A stretch of DNA of 29,300 bases from Cylindrobasidium torrendii FP15055 ss-10 (Eukaryota; Basidiomycota; Agaricomycetes; Agaricales; Physalacriaceae), in contig KN880718.1 in the NCBI GenBank assembly GCA_000934385.1, positions 1 through 29,300 on the forward strand, read 5' to 3'. Every line of letters starts with the position of its first letter. Position 1 is the stretch's first letter. Below the pieces are notes generated by a model. It saw nothing but the letters and a program-made list of their open reading frames with translations, had not been told where the DNA came from and did no database searches. Positions 22,047-29,300 of the stretch are shown here, one piece after another. The translations under genes were made by a program, and so were the position numbers.

Positions 22047-22245
22047 CAGCTTGCCGCTCAGTGCTCGCGCCCAGGCCTCGGAGTCGGGTCCTAGCGCTCG
22101 CAGAGTTGAGAGGCTCAGACTAGGGTAGGCTGTAGCGGACCTATGCTCCTGGGGGTGCAGTACCCTAGGGCCCTGTCAGTGGGCGCCTGGGCGGCGAACC
22201 TATGCTCAATTACAGGGATTCCTATGTACCGTACCGCGCCCACCC
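22047..22245. repeat. Second, diverged copy of the tRNA-adjacent GTAC repeat
   Basis: Shares with 21230-21320 the ordered blocks GCAGCTTGC, CTAGGGT, GCGGACCTATGCTCC, TACC and ACCTATGCTCAATTA. A segment of about 55 bp bounded by GCTCAG on both sides interrupts it, as if inserted or duplicated. Confidence 0.55.
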
Positions 22246-22361
22246 AATAATATTCCATCCCTGACTTGTTCAATACAATCTTCTGCAGGTATTCTTGGTT
22301 GTGCAAGTGCAACGTGTGAATTGCTTTGGGTTATCATAACATTCTCTGGATGAGAGAGTTT

Positions 22362-22413
22362 GACGGTGTCCTAATTGTGGGTGTAATGACGGTGTCCTAA
22401 TTGTGGGTGTAAT
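22362..22413. repeat. Perfect 26-bp tandem duplication
   Basis: GACGGTGTCCTAATTGTGGG plus six more bases occurs twice head to tail (22362-22387 and 22388-22413) without a mismatch, so it arose recently. It lies in the 3' flank of the minus-strand gene ending at 22536. Confidence 0.9.
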
Positions 22414-22535
22414 AGGATCTAGGAGTGCTGGTAAAATATGATAGAGTCGAATAGTGAATGTAGTGAAAGCAGGTACAAAAGCGTGCGTGTAGCAGGACAT
22501 ACATAAAGGGTACAAAGAACATATAAGTTAGATGA

Positions 22536-25500
22536 CTATCCCGCAAGCTTCCAACATAGTTCAGCAAAGTCGTCCGATGAAAACGCGGGATCATAACAAT
22601 GATTTACTAGATAATGCTTGACCATACTTTCGCGCAGAAGCGCGCCGCTGCCAGCAACCTTGTGGCATGGCTTGAGGCGTTGATCCCCTGGCAGATCGGA
22701 TCTTGAAAGCGTAAGCATGGCCTATAGGTGAGGTGAAGCTGGTAGACCAACGCACAGACAATATACACAAACATACAAATCTTGTCGTTCCGGTACAAGG
22801 AGTACATCACTGGCGTTGGGTGGGAGGGAAGCGCATAAATCTAGCCAGAGAATGAGCATCTAAACCGTTAAGCGCTAGTTTTGCACACACCTCGAACTCG
22901 TTGCGTATCCTCTGGCGAGGACTGCGTGACTGGACTTTGTTCAGCGTCACTCTCAGCAGGATATTCGAGTTCGGGTATGTCCGACCACCCTTGGCTCGGT
23001 GGAATATCCTTGAAATGATTAGCGGCACGTCTTGGGCCGATCCTGAAGACATACGGGAATGGGAGGAGGTGTGCCGAATCGTTGGCACTTTTCCCAGTAG
23101 ACGCGTACTCCGTTCTGTGGATCGGCAATCCGTTGGTCTTCTTCGTGGTACGCAGCAGTCTTGGCGAGGTCGCTCTCACTTAAAAAAGCGCCGTTAGGTT
23201 CGTGTACTCGTACATGACCTATGAGATGGGCTGGACACAGTCAGAGGGGCTCTGATATTTCTGCACCGGAGCATACCTCTAAGGGTCTGGTAATAGTCGG
23301 GTCGCCTTTTGATCCATTCATCCAGCAATTCTCCCCGTAATTTATTCTCTGGACGGACGTGAGTATCGAGTAGCAGCGGTTGCCACTGAGACATACCCTG
23401 CCATGAATTCTCAGGCGGTGAGGGCGCATCCATCGGATGGTCTTTATCGACAATATGCTTCCCTTTCGACTTGCTGCCGTATGACAACGTGCTATTCGTT
23501 GTGGACGTCGGCGATTCAACAGACGTCAGAGGCGATTGGACACTTGGCGGGTGGGCGAGTATAGCATTATCGTTGGCGTCGTGATCTTGGTCGAATGCAC
23601 CATGCACCAACCCCTGTGAACCTGGTCCTCCATCGCTTATTACGCTGGCTTCAACCGGAGCTTCTGTAGGCCAAACATCAGGGCTTGGTACAGCGTTCTC
23701 CTCATCATCGGACATGATCGTGTTTCTCTTCGTGCGGGGCGGCCGTTTCCTAGGTGAGCCTTCGTCGTCCAAATCATCCGATAACGAATGCTTGTCCTTG
23801 TGAGGACCAAGGCCGTCACTTCTCGAGTCCACAAATGAGACTCTCTTTGTCTTCTTCCTTTTTCGCGGCCTTTCTTCTTCGCTATCCTCAACGATTTCCT
23901 GCGAAATATCTTGCAGCGTGCGCTTGCGGGACTGCCCGCCCGCATCATGACTCGAGGAAGATGCAGAGGCACCGGAGTACACGGCCTTCGTGAGAATAGA
24001 CGAAGAAGCGGCGGGTAATGTAGGTGCAACCGCTGGCGAGGGTCGTGGGCTTGCTGCCCGAGCAAAACTTCTTTGTAGAGTACTGGCAGGTTTCACAGCA
24101 GAGGGTTGAGCCCGAGAAGACGAAGGACTGGTTGCAGATGGCTTCTTGGTAGGCTGACGAGGAAGAGAGGGCACAGAGGCAGGACGCGGGGCGTGCGCCG
24201 GAAGACCTCTTGTTGGTCTTGCGCTGACAGAATTTGTAGAGGCCTGGGAAGCCACATAAGTGCCAGGTCAGCAATTCGGAAAGGAGAACACTTCACCGAC
24301 TTCTCACTGGCGCCCTTGATTATGCTCCCGACTTGGGATGACGGTAGGCGCAGACGTGCCACGGCTGGTCGAGGCGGGGCTGTTGAACTAGACGGAATAG
24401 AGGGTTTCCCAATACCATCCGTTGTCGACGAATCCAGGCGTTTCCGCTTTTTGGTGGGCTGTTTCGGTGTTGGTGATCGAACCTCAGCATTGTCAATGGA
24501 AATACGCACCGGTGCAGGTAGCGGTACCTCGTCTTCTTGCAGTGATGCATCGTTGTCCTGCTGTGCATCGAGGGATTTCGATGGGCTTGCGCCGTGCGAT
24601 TGAGATGTACCGGAGGGTTCTGCCGCCTTAGATTTTGGCTTCGGCTTTGGAGGTTTACCAGTCGAAGTCGGTGGCAATAGCGGAGACTGCAGGTTCTTGC
24701 GTACAACAGCCTATATTTGCAGTCAGTATTCGCTTCGAAATGTTTGTGGATCAAACTTGCAGTCCCCGGAGCTGTGTTCGAGTCACTAGCACTTGTGCTG
24801 ACCTTGGCGGACGACGTCTGCGCGCGCGAAGGAGCGAGTGTTTGATGTGGACTGCTCGGATTCTCAACGTCCTTGGTCTTTGGCAGGTGATCCTGAGAGG
24901 CCGATGGCCTAAGAGCTGGCTTGGACGTGTTCGGCTTCTGCTTGGCGATAGCGGCCTTGTAAGGTGAAGGGACCACCTTCAATGCACTCAACTTCTTCTT
25001 TGTTGCGGACTTGTAAACTTGAGTAAAATCAGGACGGACAAGTGAAAATACGCACTAACTGCGGGGACGCCTTTAAAGTTCTCAAATCAACTAGCTGCGG
25101 GGTCGTAGTGATGTGCTTCAAGTCAGACTTCTATAGAATAGGTTACACAACGCCAACGCAAAATAATCGTGTTTACTTACCGGAAGCTTTGACTCGGATG
25201 TTGGAGTCGATTTCGGTCCTGCTTGCCGCCCTTTCGGTGTTGTCGGAATGGGAGAAGATGGAGCCTTTGCTACTTTAGCATTGACAGCTTTGGGCGTTTG
25301 GACAACGGACGACAATGGCGAGCTGGTTACCTCTGTCAACATTGTCGTCGCAGGAAGCATTGGTTGGTGTGAGGGTGGGGATGTCTCAAAGGTTGGTGGG
25401 AGTGTGTAAGATGAAGGAGAACGCGGAAAAGATACAGGGATCGTTGCTTCCTGCAGCTTCTTCGAAAGAGCCTTCCTGTGCTGTTGGATGGCGCCTTTGA

Positions 25501-25847
25501 GGTCTGCAAAGTTCGGTCAAGAAAAAAACAGAAATTCACGCAGGAGACCACACACTGCTCAGATTGACTTTCCTGTCATTCCCTTTGACAACCCAGCCAA
25601 GAGATGCACGACTAGGCATTAGGACAAGTTGGGTTGCCGCTGGATGTCGAATATCGTCCTCGCCCGACCTAGCCTTCCATTCTTTCCACTCTCCTTTAAT
25701 ATTGGCCCACACTGCACCACTTCCAGTTTCATCAGCCCATACATCAGCGGAACTACCCAGTCCTGGAATGGGAGACCCTTGGCCGAAGTAAAGGTTCCAT
25801 TTGTGCTCGCCAGCTCTGCAAGTCGTGTATTGTACCGAGTTTGTCAT
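22536..25847 (-). CDS. Low-complexity, probably nuclear protein of unknown function (10 exons, 955 aa)
   Basis: Exons (minus): 25847-25556, 25503-25181, 25130-25056, 25009-24761, 24710-24297, 24243-23277, 23230-23055, 23008-22891, 22840-22773, 22721-22536. The N-terminal ~100 residues look folded, with FGQGSPIPGLG, GDVW-like SSADVWADETG and GEWKEW, a pattern I associate with a basidiomycete-specific domain of unknown role. Residues from about 100 to 630 are Ser/Pro/Thr/Lys-rich and disordered, with nuclear-localisation-like clusters (KKRKR; RPRKRKKTKR). The C-terminus is again ordered (ENKLRGELLDEWIKRRPDYY; FAELCWKLAG at the end). Intron 4 is GC-AG (ACT/GCAAGT). The start is the ATG in the conserved frame; another ATG at 25935 opens a different frame. 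The donors before exons 4 and 10 are hand choices. Confidence 0.75.
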
Positions 25848-26067
25848 GGGTATTGTGAAGTGACCGCGAAAGACGCGTCCATTCGGCCGTCGACGCGGAT
25901 TTCTGAGATGAAAGAGCGGGGAAAGGTTGCGACATTGTCAGACGATCACAAGCGCGGCGCGGTCCGGCATCCGACGGCGCCTGAGCAAACTAGTGTGAGA
26001 TTAATCCATTTCGACATGGCGTACTCAAATAGGGCTACAAGACAATACAACACAATATGTAACGAAA

Positions 26068-28421
26068 TCACTCATCACCAGCCTTCTTCTTGTGTCTACG
26101 CTTCTTTTTCTTGCTGGAGTCGTGACTCTCCTCCACCTGTACAGCCTCTTCCAACTTCCTCTTTCTTGATGGAGCTTCAGTACTAGGTGCATCTTCGCCA
26201 CCCTCCTCCTTCGCACGTTGTCTCTCTTTCTTTCCCTTTCTCTTCTTCGCAGGCTTATCTAGCACTGCAGAGACCATTTTCTCGTCGCCACCCATGCGCT
26301 CATGAATTTGGTTTTTGAGCTCCTTGATTTTTTCATTGCGCTGTGAATCCCAAGCATGGGAGTCCTTGCGGTATGGCGCATACTTCTTCACGCTCATGAA
26401 CTGGTTCAACTCTGCGTCAGTCGCCATCAGGATTTCAGCGGGCGTCAGCCCAAAGTTCTGAGCCGGAACATTTGCATATCGGAATTTCGTTGGTTGACCA
26501 GCGACCTGGTGAAGGTTAGACGATTCAAACTCACTTGAGCAGAAAACGGACCAGGTCATTGAAATCAAGTTCATAGAGCTCGTCCATGTATTCGTCGAGC
26601 TTACGCTTCCGCATCTCTTCCGTGCCGTCCCACTCTTCGTCGTCAGGATTACGCTCGACATCAGCATCCATCGCATCGAGGTCAACACCATCTTGTTCGG
26701 CCTCAGCCTTCTTCTTGCCTTTTTTCTTCTTTTTCTTCTTGGATTGTTGCTTCTCTTCGTTGTCGTCAAAGGGTATGTCGCCAATGTCAATATCGTCCGC
26801 CCACACAGGTTTCTCGTCGTCGTCGAGCTCTCCATCATCACCATAAAGACCAGCCATTTGCGCGTCGTGTGCGTCAGGGTCCCAATCCGCGTCAAGGTCG
26901 AGTTCGCGAAGCTCTGAGCAGCTGTCAGTACAATGCAATCCAGCGATGGAGAATACAAACCTGGATCATTGTCGAACAACTTTCCACCCTCGTGCGCAAT
27001 CTTGTCGAGCTTGGCGCGGATATCCTTCATCTTGAGCGCTTTCAGACGTCTGATTTCTTCCTTCTTTTCTTGCATCTCGGCAGCCTTGCGTTCCTTCTTC
27101 CGTTGTCTCGCGTCCTTTCTCGTCGTGTCTTCACGGCGTACAAGAGAGGGAAGATTACGAGGGTATGATTTGATCTCGAGGGCATCACTGTCATTTGGAT
27201 CAGTGACATCCTGGAAGAAAGGAAAGACGTACGGCTCCTCAAAACGATAGTTATATGAGGCTTCGAAGCGGTCGACCGTGTCCTCGAAATCTTCTTCGTC
27301 CACATCGGAATAAATAGTAGGACGCTGAGCTTCTTCGTCGTCAGCCTCAGAACCGGTATCCGCAGCTTTGCCCGTGGCTTTCTTGCTCGATGTAACCTCA
27401 GAGTATGTAGGAATACGGCGCTCGGACTGGTCTATCCAGCCACGGTTAAATATATAGCTACGGAAATGGTAAGCAAGGTCATGGTCAACGGGGAGGTCGA
27501 CATGCCTCATTAGGAATTCCTGATTCTCCTGGTCTTTCGTTTTGGTGGAAACATCCTTCTTTTTCTTGTCCTTCTTATTCTTGCCTTTGTCATTTGCAGA
27601 TTGCGGTGCCTCTTCCTCCTCTGCTAATACTGCAGGCTGCTGGACAGTGATCAGGGACTCGAGGTCCTTGCCAACTTCGCGCTCGAGAAATGCGCGGTAC
27701 TCATCCTCTTCGCGTTCGACCTCATCCTTTGTCTTCCCGCGTGGGACCAGTAGATCGTCATCTTCATCGTCTGAGTTGGCTTGGAATGCAGCAATGGTTT
27801 CGTCACGGAGTTTTTGCTGCTCTTGCACATGGGTGAGCTCAGGTTCTGGGGACGGAGAGCGAGAGGTTGCGTTTAACGCAGATTCGAGGCGGACTTGGCG
27901 CATAGTAATGGGTTTGGCTTCCTGAGTAGAGTATGAGGGAAGTCAGTGATGTTCGATAGCTAGACACACTTTGGGTGCCTTCGTCCTGGGTTTTGCAGTA
28001 GATACGCGAGACTGCTCCTCTGGTATTATCATTAGTATCTGTCGGCCTGGTCGCGAGTATCACGCACCAGTGAATATGTTCTTCTCCGAAGCATAGATTC
28101 CTGGATCCTTCTGCTTTATACGTGCCAGAGTGCGTAGAATGGCCGCGTCAACAGCCGGTGTGAGTTCTTCGCCGTCCTCGTCCTCAGATTCGTCAGATTC
28201 ACTATCTTCCTCCTCTTCCTCCTCTCCTTCCTCGTAGTCAGAGCCATACTTTGCTTTAACTAGTGCCTAACGAGTTATAGAGAAATAATGAAAGTGGCAG
28301 TGACAGACGCACGCTTTTCCAACTCTTCGCGCTCCTTCCGGTATTGGAACGCCTTCGCATAGTGCTCGTTGATGGTGAGTTTTTGCGCTTCGCCGTTATC
28401 CGACTCTGAATCCGATAACAT
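26068..28421 (-). CDS. KRI1: KRI1, ribosome biogenesis factor (6 exons, 703 aa)
   Basis: Exons (minus): 28421-28313, 28259-28068, 28019-27970, 27921-26961, 26913-26552, 26505-26068; all phases close. Kri1 binds Krr1 and is needed in the nucleolus for 40S subunit maturation. The typical features are present: N-terminal ELEKLKAKYG followed by an acidic run, the central Kri1 block with a long Arg/Lys/Glu coiled-coil (QRKKERKAAEMQEKKEEIRR) leading to LKMKDIRAKLDKI, a second acidic/lysine segment, and the C-terminal Kri1 domain with LDFNDLVAGQPTKFRY and NFGLTPAEILMATDAELNQF, then KKYAPYR. A lysine-rich tail ends the protein. Exon 5 must splice at GACCTG/GTCCGT; reading through to the next GTGAGT breaks frame. 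About 220 bp separate its stop from the next minus-strand gene. Confidence 0.93.
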
Positions 28422-29300
28422 ATTGGAGGATGGGTGTGCGCAGGTAGCCTGCTGCTATTTTCGATCATCGCCCTCGAAATTGGACATTCGCGATCACCTG
28501 CTCAATCAAACCAGTGCGCCGCTACATGGTTGAGTTCGCCTGAGCTGGTGTCTGTTACATACCACACCTTTATGCACCCACTTTGCTTTTCTGCAAGATG
28601 TTTCGTAGAAATGCATCCCCGCTTCCACAGCTTTGGGATTTGAATTTATTCAAAGGCCAGATCTTCCCGCATACTTACCGGCCAATCTGCTTCGGAGCGT
28701 TCAACTTGAGAGGGAATGAAAGGGAGAAACCAGACGGCTCTTAGATTCAATGCATTGACCATGGAACGAAAAATATCACACAGGTGGGGTTTGAAAAGAG
28801 AATGCATTGTCCCAAGTGTATAATTCATGGCGTAGCGCCACTGTGGATCGAACCTAGGACACAAAACGTCCAAGTATCGGTAGAAATATCCGGATCGACC
28901 TACTTTTGGACCATTTTTGGTAGATTTGGTTTGACCAAGTTGTTTGGTCGTTTTGCCCGGTAGATTTTCGACCAATGATTGGTCAAAAATTATCCTATGC
29001 CTAGCGCGGCCACAATTCCGAGCTCCGCACCTCCGTGATCCGGGCTCTGCGTGATCGGCCTGCCACGCTGGCGCTTGGCCTTTGACCACCAACAGCGCTG
29101 CTGCCTTCTCACAGGCGCTGGGGAGTACCGCAGGCGGATGCACATCGCGTCAGCAAAGGTATGTCTTTTCACGTGCCGCACTTGAACCTACTGTACATCT
29201 TCTGTGTGCCGAGTGCATGGCACGACACTTTGTGGGGTTCCATCCTGGAGAATCCCCGAGTGTCCTTTACCTACTATCTCTTTGCCCCGCCCACCTGCTT
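28422..29300. other. Gene-free flank upstream of KRI1 with SINE-like and palindromic motifs
   Basis: No trustworthy gene. On the minus strand GGTTCGATCC (28845-28854) matches a polymerase III B box, next to the near palindrome TGGCGTAGCGCCA. An inverted repeat GACCAAT-G-ATTGGTC lies at 28970-28984, and GGTAGATTT occurs twice (28919-28927, 28959-28967). These suggest a degenerate tRNA-derived or other short repeat. The minus-strand open frame at 28646-29143 runs through all of these motifs and is probably not coding. Confidence 0.45.

Noticed and set aside
22607..22810. Alternative last exon reading of the 22536-25847 gene
   Set aside because: It uses a better donor (GTATGT), but its tail looks less like coding sequence than the frame ending FAELCWKLAG; kept only as an alternative.
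26521..26560. GTGAGT at 26537-26532 as the KRI1 exon 5 donor
   Set aside because: It would leave a 29-nt intron and break frame; the GTCCGT donor keeps frame and gives the conserved LDFNDLVAGQPTKFRY.
28646..29143. Open frame of 165 codons on the minus strand
   Set aside because: It crosses repeat-like palindromes and the B-box motif, has no domain, and lacks splice or promoter support.

Overview
The window is nuclear DNA from a filamentous fungus, almost certainly an Agaricomycete (Basidiomycota). Genes are dense, each cut by several introns of about 46-54 nt that can be read exactly from donor, branch-point and acceptor sites. Gene content also fits: fungal TKL-type kinases (HGDL-x-GAN signature), a GH16 laminarinase, Zn2Cys6 clusters and a basidiomycete-type DNA transposon. 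Ceratobasidiaceae (Rhizoctonia/Ceratobasidium) is my best guess for the family, not a proven assignment. All exon coordinates were worked out by hand from reading frame and splice sites.

Layout. 1-549: palindrome-rich repeat lying in, or inserted into, an intron of a kinase gene whose last exon is 550-777 (+). 989-4124 (-): 8-exon TKL kinase of 915 aa with a C-terminal membrane anchor. 4691-7396 (-): 7-exon, 797-aa protein with a nucleotidyltransferase-like signature. 7884-9102 (-): secreted GH16 beta-glucanase. 9541-14437: a complete cut-and-paste DNA transposon with perfect 30-bp terminal inverted repeats, a perfect 8-bp target duplication, and one intact 5-exon gene (9723-14219, -) for a 1434-aa transposase that looks P-element/THAP9-like. 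14871-15837 (-): dolichyldiphosphatase (CAX4/CWH8 type), head-to-head with 15936-17930 (+): phosphoglucomutase. 18071-19227 (+): a protein made of five Zn2Cys6 clusters in a row. 20125-20826 (+): disordered protein. 21125-22245: tRNA-Pro(AGG) and tRNA-Ser(GCT), each followed by related copies of a GTAC-rich repeat. 22536-25847 (-): 10-exon nuclear-looking protein of unknown function. 26068-28421 (-): KRI1, a ribosome biogenesis factor. 28422-29300: gene-free, with repeat-like motifs.

How the genes relate. Most are unrelated housekeeping or accessory genes. Dolichyldiphosphatase and phosphoglucomutase both serve sugar-donor supply for glycans and share a 98-bp promoter interval, so co-regulation is possible but inferred. 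The transposon lies 439 bp upstream of the GH16 start and could affect its expression.

Most notable: (1) the intact, apparently young transposon; (2) the five-fold Zn2Cys6 array; (3) three GC-AG introns in three genes; (4) two single-base lesions at splice donors (dolichyldiphosphatase and the zinc-cluster gene), which are either real loss-of-function changes or sequence errors; (5) related repeats placed next to both tRNA genes.
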